Shown here piece after piece: positions 53,501-64,000 of a stretch of DNA of 64,000 nucleotides (positions are counted from its first letter, which is position 1; the number at the start of each line of letters is the position of its first letter). The translations under genes and the position numbers were made by a program. The DNA is from Haliclona indistincta (lineage: Eukaryota > Porifera > Demospongiae > Haplosclerida > Chalinidae), in assembly GCA_964017065.1 (NCBI GenBank), contig OZ024788.1:6508087-6572086 (forward strand), read 5' to 3'. The notes under the pieces are model-generated. The model saw nothing but the letters and a program-made list of their open reading frames with translations, had not been told where the DNA came from and did not search any database.

Positions 53501-56500
53501 TTGCCCTCGTACAGTCCCGGGCTGCGCCCTCGACCGTAACTCGGGCAACCGACTTTCCCGCGGTCATTAATGTCGGTTATTGCCCTCGTGTGAGGGCAAT
53601 AACTAATACATAAATCACTGCAAACTAACCAAAATTTGCTGCTGCAAGCGTGCAGTCTGTTGCAGAGCTTGTCTCAACGCTTGCACAAACTTTTCCTGTA
53701 ACAAATACAGTTATAGCACTGAATTTACACGGTAGATTTTAAGGCATACTTGATCAAGGTGAATGAGGCCAGTGAACTGACGAGATTTCTCAGTCCATAC
53801 CATGATGAAAGCCTTCACTGGGCACTGCTGCATTGCAGGCTGTCCTGTGACCTGTACTATACCAACCACCTGAGAGAGACAGAACAGAGATTATCAATGA
53901 AGATGAAGAGAAATAATAGAGAAAGCCAGAGTAAAGATTTTCAAGAAGTGGAAAGATAAAGAGAAATGAGAAAGAAAAGAAAATCATACTTGAGAATGAA
54001 AAGGAAAGACTAAGCCAAATGATACCTTTTTCTGCATTTGCATAGGATCACTGATCATAAGAGTCTTCAGCATAGTGACATTTTGTACATTATCACCAAA
54101 CTGGAAGTGCACAGTGCGTACTGTATTCTGGTTGATGGGAATAACAGCACTGATAGCATTCTAAAGAAAAGCAAGAAATTATATGCAGACACAGGTTCAT
54201 AATTTTGTATGATACGTAATAATTATGTATGAAGACTCACAAATATTGACTTTGGGCGAAGTGTCATGTTGAGCTTTGTCGGCCAGAGTTGAGGTTTGCT
54301 ATAGAGAAAGAGTGATACACAAGCTATTACTGTAAAGCTGGTATCTTTCATGAGAGAACAATTCATGAAATGCGGTCATGCTAAGTGAACTTTTGTGCCG
54401 CAAAAATACCAGCCCTACGATGGATGGATATCAACTCGCTGTGCAGTGTGCAACTCACATTTCTAAACCGATCTCAGGACGTGACACGAACATTGAGCAC
54501 GGAGTCTGTCTCGGTTGACGCTGATTATTAGCAAGCTACAGCAAAAAGAAACACATAGTTGACAGATCAGAACAGTTGCATGCTTATCTCACCAGTTCTA
54601 TTGTCTCCAGAAAACCAGTCCACACTTTTATCTATAAGATGAAGCAGCAATGGTAATTTTAATGCACATGAAATTTTAATACTCAATTACCGGTTGTTGT
54701 ATCGGCTGCTGCATGGGCTGCAAGTGACCTCCACCAGGAGCCTGATTGTACATTCCTTGACGAAGCTGTTGCTCTCCGGGTTGACTGGGTGCAACTGACA
54801 CTCCTGCACTCATCATGGATGCCCCAGTAGAGGGGAACCCTCCTGCTCCGCCGCTAGCACCCATGCCTTGGTTCATCCCACCACCCACGCTTGGATTCAT
54901 AAAGCTAGTACTAGTCATTGTAGATCCACCACCCATGGCACCAGGAGCTGTTGGTCTGGACCCCATACCAGTGTTCATTCCCATACCACTAGCCGCCATA
55001 CCTCCCTGAGTTTGAGAGAAAGAAGTCTGAAATCCACCACCACCAGCAGACCCAGGAAGAGAAGGAGTCATAGAAGGCCTAGGGGCACCAACACCCATAG
55101 AGGAAGGAAGAGAAGGCTGAGCAGGACGATTGGTAGACATGACAGAAGGACCAAGAGTACCCCCTCCACCTATGGTGGGAGGATGAGCGCCGGGAGGGAG
55201 CCGTGAAGATTGTTCTGCTGCTTGCAAGACCGCTTCTGCAGCTGCCTGAGCAGCACTAATGTTGGACGGAGGAGGAGCAGTAGGTTGAGAAAGAGGATCA
55301 GTACGAGTAGAAAATGTCTGTTGAGGGGTAGAAAGAGGAAGAGCCGCATTAGGAGGAGGAGCAAGAGATGTAGAAGGGAAAGATGGCGGAAAACCAGTTG
55401 TTTGGGTGGAAGTAGGTGGAGATGAGAGGAGATTGGAGAGAGTGGACGAAACACTACCACCAAGAGAAGTCAATGGTGGACGAGGAGCAGAGATACCGGT
55501 GGTATTTAAAGAGGAGGAGGTGATAGAAGGGTACATAGAACCGTTAGACGATGTAATGGGAGGTCTGAAGGCATTGTCTGCTAAACTTCCAATGTGTATT
55601 GGGTTCGAGCTGGTGCTACCAACGTTATTCAAAGTGGTTGACGCCGGTTGTTGAAACGGCGGACGAGAGGGGACGGTGGTTGTCATAGTAGCTCCCACAC
55701 CAGCAGCGGCTGTGTTTGGTGAACTGGAAACAGCAATGCGGTTGGGTGACGTATTAGTAGCCAAGTTGAGTGGACTAGGAGCTAAGCTCGTGGAAAGAGT
55801 ACGTCCATGATCATGTGAATCCATGGGCACAGGAGGACTACCACTTGCCTTGACACTTGGAGGATTCGAGGATGTATTTTTAGCTTGTGGGCTAGGATGG
55901 ACATATCCTTCACTTTGTCGCGGAGTTGATGGATTAGGAGATTGCATGGGACGCGGACTTTTGGTTAGATTCAAAGAGCTGTCACCAACAGAGGTGGGAT
56001 TGAGACCAGATGTGGGCGGAATCGAGGGAGGATGAGTGGAGGAGTCTTGATTCGAAGAAACAGACAAGGGAGGATGGAAAGATTCGGATTCAGTGGCCAG
56101 GATTACGGAGGTAGATAGTGAGTTTTGAGTCAAATGAGCATTGAGATCAGGACGAGTTTTCAGAGCTACAGAGAGAAAGAAACATATAACTTGCACCTAA
56201 GTTATAACACGCACACACACACACGCACACACACACACGCACACACATATGTATCCTATACTGAACACTGAAGTGATGTAGACAACTCGTACAATAATGT
56301 ATAAATCAGCTTGTACTATTGCATGTGATCTACAAGGCCGTGTTGATCACACATTGTATTCCAGTAGTTCCCACCCTGTTGATTACCACGTGAAGGCATG
56401 TTTGCAAAATATTTGTATTTACGAGTGCTAAGGTGGTGGGTGACTCACAAGACACCTCTAGTCCACTCAGCAAGACCATGGTCCCAGGATGACGAGCATG

Positions 56501-56666
56501 GTCAGCTTGAAGCATAGTGATATCGGGAGTTGGAGTTGCCTATGGTGGGATGTGGGAGTGAGTGAGTGGGTAGGTAAGCAAGTAATTGAGCAAATGAGTG
56601 AGGGAGGAGTGAGTGGGTGAGGCAACAGATGAATGAATTAAGATTACAAGCAAGTGAAAAAGTGTG

Positions 56667-56708
<42 letters not shown>

Positions 56709-58422
56709 AGAGAGCGAGTGAGTGAGAGTTGGTGAGATAGAGAGAGAATGGGTGAGAAAGAGAGAGTAGGTGAGTGAGTGAGAGTGTGTGAGTGAGTGTG
56801 TGTGTGAGAGAGAGAGAGAGGGAGAGAGAGAGAGAGCAAGTCAAGAAGCAGGAGGTGAAAATATGGAGTAGTGACAAAGGTTTGTGTTAGCACAATTTGC
56901 ACCTTTAGGAATAATTCTTTATACTGAGCCAACCATCTTGGACTGATCACAGACAAGTGTATACCAGCCTGAGAGTAACAGAAACTAAATGAAGACATAC
57001 ATGTACAGTTAGTTGTGTAGTAAGTACACAAGATCAAAAGCACATTCTTTTCATAAGTCACTATACAAACATCATTTGTGTGTGAATACACACATCAGAA
57101 CCAATATGTGAGTAGGAGGGAAAGAAGGCCAGAGTTCATGAGAAAGAAAGTTTGAGAGAGAGAGAGAGGTGAGGGCAAGTGAGAGAGAGGGACCTTTGAA
57201 AGCAGTGTATAGAGAAAAGTTGAGAGAGAAAGAGAGGGAAGATAGAAAGTAGAAAGAGAAAAAAATGAAGACACACATTTGAATAATGCTCAGCTAATTG
57301 GAGGTGATTCTGACCACCATACTTCCTTGAAGCTATGACAGGTTGAGGTGCTGGAGGCTGGTTGATAACAATTATGCAATGCTTCTCAATTAACGCTTGA
57401 GGGTTGAAATTGTTACTGAAAGACAAAGTATAAACACAAGATAAGAGAATCATGTGACTTCAGTACCTTCCAACACGAAATCGATCCATCATGTCTAGCA
57501 TCTAAAAAAAGGAGGACAGTAATCAAAAATTTTACACTGTACACCCATTAAAAATTTATCAATTTTGTGAATGTACCTCGAGGGCAGCAGCCATGCCTTC
57601 GGAAATCTTGCATGCTTGCTCGATTAGACCGCGCTCAAACCTGGAAAATAAACAACAATCATACACTGTACATGCTAAAGTGTCGTGACAAAGCAGGTGT
57701 GTTCGTACCTGATTGCTCTTAATTGAGTCAGAACAACAGAGGGGTCCTCGGTGACTTGGTAGTATGAACAGGGAGGGGCAGAGATTGAAGGGGATGGATT
57801 GACAGAGACTGTCCCATATTGAACCTGTGGCTGCTAAGAATGAAAAAGACCAAAGGTCATCTAGACTAAGATTTTGATCATAATACTCTTAAAGTTATTC
57901 ATGAAGTCTTATATGTAGAGCAAATCTTTCAAATGAAGGAATGCCAATTATGGGTAACATTGATAATGATAAAGTACCATGGGAACACTAGCGGACTATA
58001 AGCATACCAACAGCACAACTCATTGTGTGTGTTTGACCTGTTGTAATAACAGTGCTTAGTACAACTAACACATTTTTCTAACTATTGCTTGTTTACTGTC
58101 TAGCTGAGAACGGGATGGCACATGTTGTAATAAGATTAGCAGTATTCATTATGATAGCTTGATTAACAAACCTCAGGCTTGTGTTTTTCGACAATAGGTG
58201 CTCCATGCAAGTATCTGTGGTGGTAGACACATGTGTACATGTACATGTAAGTGAAATATAAACAGAGTTAACCGCCAAACACGAGGGAGCGCTCGACATG
58301 GCGACTTACTCTAAGCAAGGAACGATGTAGTCAGTCAGTAGGTGACCGAATATTCCACTTAGCGCCGACGAGGCGTCGACAACAAATACCACCTGTCGAA
58401 GCCTTGGGGTGGCCTCGGGCAT
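50509..58422 (-). CDS. MED25: Mediator complex subunit 25 (MED25)
   Basis: Eighteen exons in transcript order: 58310-58422, 58172-58214, 57709-57830, 57577-57640, 57467-57501, 57277-57415, 56903-56968, 56449-56539, 54691-56165, 54593-54631, 54459-54535, 54241-54298, 54026-54160, 53750-53869, 53630-53695, 52717-53188, 51461-51630, 50509-50691; 1155 residues, all phases agree. Residues 1-about 215 form the VWA domain that anchors MED25 to Mediator (QVVFVVDASSALSGIFGH at the start, GIHLSVISPRWLAQY near its end). Exon 9 alone encodes 491 residues rich in Ser, Pro, Thr and Gly. About 717-865 is the activator-interacting (ACID/PTOV) domain: VWTGFLETIEL, LWPTKLNMTL, VHFQFGD, FTGLIHLDQ. The tail is Gln-rich with repeated Met-Gln-Gly-Gly motifs. 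Human MED25 is 747 residues; the excess lies in the linker and tail. Acts as an activator-binding coactivator for RNA polymerase II. Confidence 0.93.
50823..51129. mobile_element. MITE in MED25 intron 17
   Basis: Inverted ends CTAGGCCTGAAACAAATACCA-like and CTAGTGGGCTGAAACGAATA. The interior has repeated ATTCGAATATTCG motifs. It resembles the element at 62199-62490 in style but not closely in sequence. Confidence 0.6.
53468..53582. repeat. Palindromic repeat in MED25 intron 15
   Basis: Arms AATAACTGACATTAATGACC... and the matching GGTCATTAATGTCGGTTATT enclose a GC-rich centre. A third partial copy of the arm is at 53322-53345. Probably a small TIR element. Confidence 0.6.
56205..56860. repeat. 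Microsatellites in MED25 introns 7-8
   Basis: AC array at 56205-56250 near the exon 9 acceptor, and GT/GAGT/GA arrays at 56545-56860 reaching the exon 8 acceptor. Read on the minus strand these are pyrimidine-rich. Confidence 0.85.
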
Positions 58423-58893
58423 CGCTCTCTCATCACCAGCTCGCCACAAGCCACGGCCACTCTCACAACTGCTTCACAACCACGTTTGGCCTATTACTTG
58501 TTCGATGCGATTGCGGGGGTTCCCCCAAAACCTCGCGCGCGCTGGAAATTACGCATGCGTGAGACTGAATCCACATGCTGCACGCGCGCTGCTTTTATGC
58601 GGTGCGATGTGCACAATGCCAAACACTGTAGCTCGGCATCCTGCTGCTGCAGTCGGCATCTACTGGGCAGCATTAAACTACTAAACTGCTGTCATCTTGT
58701 AAGTCTTATTGTAAGTGAATAAGTACCAAACATATTTGTTGCATACCGATCATGCTGTGAATCTCATTAGCATCATTTCGCAACATGCATGAATTTCACA
58801 ACACTATTTCGCAATAACAATGTATTTCGCAATGGTTTGGAGTATACTATAAAAGAGCTTAACTAAGGTCAGTACATATCCTAAAAATCTGCA
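58423..58893. promoter_or_regulatory. Divergent promoter of MED25 and the eIF4A-like gene
   Basis: 470 bases between opposed start codons. GC-rich near 58540-58620 (GCGCGCGCTGG, CACGCGCGC), then AT-rich toward the helicase gene. The ORFs at 58409-58684 and 58486-58722 lie here without family features and overlap each other. Confidence 0.5.
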
Positions 58894-60889
58894 ATGCAAA
58901 AAAGTCTTTTTACAATTCCCCAAAGCGAGTGTGCATCAGAAGATTTGCAGCTACCAACAGCTCAAGCAAGTAAATCTGAAGAGGCCACTGAGACTCGCAA
59001 ACAATCTCCAATTCTTGCAAAATCTAACCAGGAAGACGACGCAAGAGACAACCATGATACTATCACACTCTGCAAGAGCTTTGAAGACATGGGTTTGCAC
59101 GATGAAGTGCTCCATGGAATCTACTCGTTTGGATTTACACAACCTTCAAAAATTCAACAGCAAGCTATTTTACCCTGTTTGCAAGGTCGTGACGTAGTTG
59201 TGCAGGCACAGTCCGGAACAGGAAAGACAGCCACTTTCACAATATCTGTGCTACAACAGTTGGACATAGGGAAAACGCAATGTCAAGTGAGCTTGCTATT
59301 ATGAATAGTATTACATTGAATATGAATATCAGGTTACCTAATCTGTCTCTAGTAGCAACTAAACTTAGTTAGCAAACTCAATTTAAGTCTCAAAGCAGTA
59401 ATAATATCCACATCAACTATCACATTATGAGTGATTAGTAACAATACAGTGTTATAATAATTATTCTCGTGTGTCATTGCAGGCTTTGATCCTCAGTCCA
59501 ACTAAGGAGCTAGCAAGACAGACGTACACTGTGATGCTGACTCTGGGAGACTATTTGGATATTGAGGTCCTACTAGCCATAGGTGGTGAAAGCGTCTCTC
59601 AGATGAGGCAGAAGTTGGCAAGAGGAGTGCACGTTGTGGTTGGTACACCTGGTCGTGTGAAGCACATGCTTGAAGAAAGAGCTCTAGATCCAAAGGACAT
59701 AAAGATTCTTGTGCTTGACGAAGTGGACATCATGCTGTCCAGAGGCTTTGAAGAACAGGTATGTATGTGTGTTGGCCCTGGAATTTGAATTTAAAAGTTG
59801 CTAGGTTAGAGATATTTTTACCGAGCTGCCAAGAAAAGTTCAGTCAATCAGTGTTTCTGCAACACTACCACCAGAAGCCCTCAAGGTACACACATGTAAC
59901 ATAATCCACACATGCTATAGTGATTCATTTCTTATTTTTCTTGGTTTATTTAGATGATGGACAAGTTTATGATCGATCCACTGAAGATTCTGCTGCCTCC
60001 AGAAGAGGTATCCCTGGCCGCTATTCAACAGTTTTATGTTGACGTAGAGCACGATGAGAACAAATATCTCACTCTCTGTGACATCTATGAGGTAGAAAGA
60101 TAATTCTGATCATTCTTGTTTACAGTACACAGCTGTATAATGAGTAATCTGTTTTTGCTCTGTGAGTATTGCTTATTTATTCGAGTTATTTACTGTTTAG
60201 ACTCTTTCAGTTCCACAATCCATCATCTTTTGCAACACCAAGAAAAGGGTAAAATTATTGATGCTTTAAATGATGTCATAGTATGTACCTTACACAATCG
60301 ACCATTAGGTTGAGCAACTAGCATCGTTCATGACGGAACAACACTTTACAGTGTCTTGTATACACGGGGAACAGTCAACTGATGAGAGGAGACTGACACT
60401 GAAGGTATAATACTGTTAATATTACAGTACTACATGCATTCTAGCAGATATTTCATCATGTGTGTGATGTTGTTTTTGGTGCATTAGGAATTTCGTGACG
60501 GAGCTTCCCGAGTGTTGATAGCGACGGATGTGTTGCAGCGAGGCATTGACATACAGCAAGTAGCGCTAGTTTGCAACATGGACTTACCCTGGGAAAGAGA
60601 GAGCTACATCCACAGGTGACATCACCATGACATAATGTGTAAAATTATGTAGTATCAAGGACACAGTATCCCTTTGATTCTGGGATCAAAGGAATAGTGT
60701 AGTATGATGCTAAAATTTAAATTATGTTGTTCTTTTTGCAGAATCGGTCGCTGTGGACGATTTGGACGAAAGGGTGTTGCCATTTCTTTGGTTACTAGAA
60801 GAGATTTTTCTTCTCTCAAGGCTCTTGAACGAGAGTACTCCATGCAGATCAGTGAGATGCCAATGGACATTGCTAACTATCTGCAGTAA
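58894..60889 (+). CDS. eIF4A-type DEAD-box RNA helicase, divergent (DEVD box)
   Basis: Eight exons: 58894-59286, 59483-59758, 59805-59885, 59954-60091, 60201-60248, 60309-60404, 60488-60615, 60742-60889; 435 residues. Motifs in order: Q-motif region SFEDMGL and PSKIQQQAI, Walker A AQSGTGKT (105-112), [13 protein letters not shown], motif II DEVD (210-213) in place of DEAD, SAT (241-243), [18 protein letters not shown] and HRIGRCGR (386-393). Length and order fit the eIF4A/eIF4A3 family, which unwinds RNA in translation initiation or the exon junction complex. Sequence is far more diverged than expected for either orthologue, so it is probably a lineage-specific paralogue. The Ala-to-Val change sits in the ATPase motif; Asp, Glu and the last Asp remain, so activity is likely kept. 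Confidence 0.88.
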
Positions 60890-61082
60890 ACAAGCTGACA
60901 ATTGTTTTACTTGAAAATAACTATTACAGCAACATTAGATAGTAGAATGTGATGTATTCGTGGTTAGCTTTTGCTGCAATATTATAACTGTCGATTGTAA
61001 ATATTTTGCCTTCAATTTTTGTCCCGCTTGTGCGAAGGGCGTGGTTATAAGGTGTGGCGCGCGAAACTCGAGCTAGCTCAAG

Positions 61083-63765
61083 ATGTCGACCTCGATGTCG
61101 ACCACACGTTATGCTCCGGACGCCACCTCAGTGGAAATACCTCTACGAGACACAGATGAAGTAAGAGAAAGACTCATGCACGAGATAAACATTGGAGCTC
61201 TAGTGGATACTATTCACACTGTATATTCTAATTGAAGTCCTTCCTCCCAGTTGGGTGGTGTTAGCTAGTTACTCTGGGTACCTGTGTGTAGGTGATAGAG
61301 CTAGATGTCGACCAGCTGCCCGAGGGAGACGAGGTCATTAGCATTCTGAAGGATGAGCGAGCACCACTGCACACCTGGGTCACACTGGCTGTGAGTCAAC
61401 ACCCTAGCTAGCAATGTCACATGTATCAATTTTTCATGATCTATTATTATAACACTTTCACTCAGTTGCACTATTTCAAGCAGTGCAAGTATGCTGATTT
61501 TGAGAAACTCTTAGAGACATCAAAAACAGGTTTTCACCATATCGCGATGTTTTTCAATTTTGTGATTTTGTCGTCACAGCTTCAGACACTAGTTATCGTG
61601 ATTACGAGAAGGACCAGATGACTGCTCTGGACAGTCTGGCGGCTTATCATGTACAGGTTGCTCGCAATGAAAAGAGCAAGGAGCAGCGGAAAGAGCATTT
61701 TGCTAAGGTTTGGTTCTTTTGAGTGTCAAAAAAATTTAATTTTGTGTAAAATTTATTTGATGTTTTAGTATGCAATTTCTCTCTGTTATAGGCTACCCAG
61801 TTGTATGCTAAAGCTGACAAAATCATCATGTACGACACACATCATCTTCTCTGTCGTGCTTACCTCTGCATGCTCGAGGGAGACAAGATGGAGCAAGCTG
61901 AGGCTCAGTTCAACTTTGTGCTACAACAGGTGAAGACAGTAAAGGAATAAAAAATAGGATACTGAGTCTAGTTTACGAAAAAAGGGAACAGCTCTGGATA
62001 GAATCCTCCCACACACCTAGCACAAAGTGGTCCTTCTTCATCAAGCTCATTATCAAACTATAGGAAAATAGCAATTAAATCAGTAAAAATGAATGCCTAT
62101 TGTATACAGGTATATAGGTTATAAACCTTGTGTCTAAATTCCCATATACACCGGTTTATAACTATGATTTTGGAGGCAACATAGCATATTGTAAAAAGTA
62201 GGGGTGGGACAAATGTACAAGTGAACTATCGAACATTCTGTTGAACAAACGAATGAATATTCGAATCATTCTTTGTGCATTAATGGTAGCAAAACGACAA
62301 AAACTAAATTTTATGACCTCACTACAGATTAAAATTGTTCTTCATTATCAAAATTAATGCCTTATCTATGTTTATAAATACCATTTTTGAGCAATAGTGG
62401 GTGTGGCACGAATGTTCAAAAGGAGATAAAACTTCGAATGTTTTGTTTACGAATGAATGTTCGAATATTCAAATCTTTGTCTCGCCCCTAGAAAACTGTC
62501 CTGTGCACACGTCACTCCTTTCTCTGTTTTTTTCTATAGTCTCCGGAAAGTATTCCTGCATTACTTGGTAAGGTCTGTTGCTTGTACATGTATAATTATA
62601 TACCAAAGATGGGAAATTTTGGCATTGGAATATTTTTTCATCGTCCATCCATTATGAGCAAGCAGAGATAAACCAACTAGCACATTATGGCTATCGCCTT
62701 GTGGGGGTAGCCTGAATTCAAACCAGTGACCCTCATGTCCTGTGACAGGAGAACCAACTGGTTCTTGTGATGAAAACAAAATTTAACAGGCAAAATTTTA
62801 TTATACGAAAATTTCACTATGCTATGTAGTAGAATAATACAAACATTGTGTTCAAAAGTTATATCATAAATTATATACAAAATGTAGTTGTACTATTTCT
62901 GTACTTGGTCTCCTCCATAGGCAAGGCTTGTATTGCTTTCAACAAGAAAGACTACAAAGGCTCTCTTGCGTTCTACAAGAAAGCACTCCGCACCAACCCT
63001 CAGTGTCCGGGATCTGTGCGCATGGGAATGGGGCACTGCTTCATGAAGCTTGGGAACGTGGATAAAGCACGGTACACAACACACTATATGTCATGTGTCA
63101 TTCGTTAATGCACATTTTTTTGCTGATTTACGAGTTTTGTTATTCATTCTTGTTGTGGATATACAAATGTGCACTATATGTAAGATTGTAAGTGCAGAAA
63201 TAATGTGTTCCTACAACAGTGGAACCCCTCTTAGAGGACACCCCTATAATGGACACTTACTGAATCCCAAATATAACCCACATAATGTAAAATAGGCAGA
63301 GGACACCCTCTCTACATTGTTGTAAAATGGACGATTTTTGTTGGTCCCAATGGTGTCTGCCTTAGAGAGGTTCCACTGTAGTGTGTTTGTGTGGTCATTT
63401 ACTAGATTTATATGACAGCAGTCACAGATCATTTTTGTTTACTTTTTAGGTTAGCATTTAACAGAGCACTAGAGCTGGAGCCCGGCTGTGTGGGGGCATT
63501 GGTTGGACTAGCTGTGCTTGAGCTAAACAGTGGACAGGTCTGGCGTCCACAAATTCTCACTTCTTTTCTACGCCATTGTTTCGATGCATGTTCTCTGTAA
63601 ATGTAGTTTTATAACTCTATTTGTTGTAACTTGTCCTCTCTCTCTCTCTGTTCTCAGCACGACTCCATCAAGAAGGGTGTCGAACTGCTGTCCAAGGCTT
63701 ATACCATTGACTCGTCTTCCCCAATGGTTCTAAACCATCTCGCCAACCACTTCTTTTTCAAAAAG
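61083..63765 (+). CDS. CTR9: CTR9, Paf1 complex subunit (5' part; runs off the window)
   Basis: Nine exons so far: 61083-61160, 61292-61390, 61466-61529, 61580-61707, 61792-61929, 62540-62567, 62921-63071, 63450-63537, 63658-63765, giving 294 residues with consistent phases and an open end at a GT donor. Conserved blocks: [120 protein letters not shown]. These are tetratricopeptide repeats of CTR9, the scaffold of the Paf1 complex, which travels with RNA polymerase II. The gene starts only 193 bases after the helicase stop on the same strand. Confidence 0.95.
62199..62490. mobile_element. MITE in CTR9 intron 5
   Basis: Ends TAGGGGTGGGACAAA and (complement) TAGGGGCGAGACAAA. The interior has inverted GAATGAATATTCGAAT motifs. 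No TSD was defined. Confidence 0.65.
63217..63378. mobile_element. pogo/Tc1-like MITE in CTR9 intron 7
   Basis: 162 bases with ends CAGTGGAACCCCTCTTAGAGG and (complement) CAGTGGAACCTCTCTAAG, followed by TA at 63379-63380. The left TA reads AA. Half of a related element lies at about 23765-23905. Confidence 0.75.
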
Positions 63766-64000
63766 GTCACAAAAAAATCCACACTGCACCAGGGGAAGGA
63801 GTGTGTAACTAATAGAAATATCGGAGCCTAAAGTCCACCGCTTGCGTTGGACTTTCTTATAAGAAGGTTTTTGCAGGCCGCATAAGACGGCGACCATAGC
63901 TCTGGCTGCTTGCTTGTTTTAGCCGGAGACGGGCAGGTCATGGTTAAAACTTACGTCTCACAATTTTCACCTCGCGAAAATTTTTAATTCCTCATTTTTA
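63766..64000. other. Start of CTR9 intron 9
   Basis: Intronic sequence to the window edge. It includes AAGTCCACCGCTTGCG...GGACTTTCTTATAAGAAG and a GC-rich stretch that look repeat-derived. The next CTR9 exon is not reached. Confidence 0.5.

Noticed and set aside
53281..53630. Possible separate small gene in the MED25 intron
   Set aside because: The ORF at 53382-53570 is made of palindromic repeat sequence, and the MED25 exons on both sides join in phase without it.

Overview
This window is animal nuclear DNA. Its genes are split by many short GT-AG introns, and they include proteins typical of metazoans (a MYRF-type factor, a PDHX-like E3-binding protein, M1AP, MED25, GOLT1, CTR9, a death-domain protein). 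The compact introns, the multicopy cnidarian/sponge-type repeat proteins and the many small inverted-repeat elements best fit a non-bilaterian invertebrate, most likely a demosponge of the Amphimedon kind. The taxon is an inference; no marker that names a species was seen.

Left half (1 to about 36.9 kb): a graveyard of mobile DNA with few host exons. I could define many elements to the base from their terminal inverted repeats (TIRs) and target-site duplications (TSDs): five copies of a piggyBac-like MITE flanked by TTAA; five to seven Mutator-like MITEs with 9-bp TSDs; a hAT-like element; long foldback elements; a 1.2-kb near-perfect palindrome that is an inverted dimer of a 0.6-kb element; and several decayed LINE fragments. 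Several are nested, so their order of arrival can be read. Three short exons at 6.05-6.43 kb, 25.06-25.44 kb and 25.94-26.00 kb join in matching phase into one partial gene: a death domain followed by a guanylate-binding-protein GTPase domain, with about 18.6 kb of repeats in the intron between them. Decayed multicopy genes lie at 28.4-33.9 kb: a SWIM/YqaJ exonuclease-like gene, a LINE and a GCDT-motif family. A 200-base assembly gap lies at 33896-34095.

Right half (36.9-64 kb): a dense, ordinary host gene block. In order: a MYRF-like gene (minus), a PDHX-like gene (plus), GOLT1 (minus), M1AP (plus), MED25 (minus), a divergent eIF4A-type DEAD-box helicase (plus) and the 5' part of CTR9 (plus, running off the window). 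I placed every exon by reading frame, GT-AG sites and phase; each complete model closes in frame. The first six genes form three head-to-head pairs with short shared promoters. Introns often carry CT-rich microsatellites on the coding strand just before the 3' splice site.

Functionally the right-hand genes are unrelated housekeeping or regulatory genes: transcription (MED25, CTR9, MYRF), translation/RNA (eIF4A-like), mitochondrial pyruvate dehydrogenase assembly (PDHX), Golgi traffic (GOLT1) and meiosis (M1AP). The unusual points are a PDHX without a lipoyl domain, a MYRF that stops before the usual membrane helix, a DEVD helicase and the death-domain/GBP gene.
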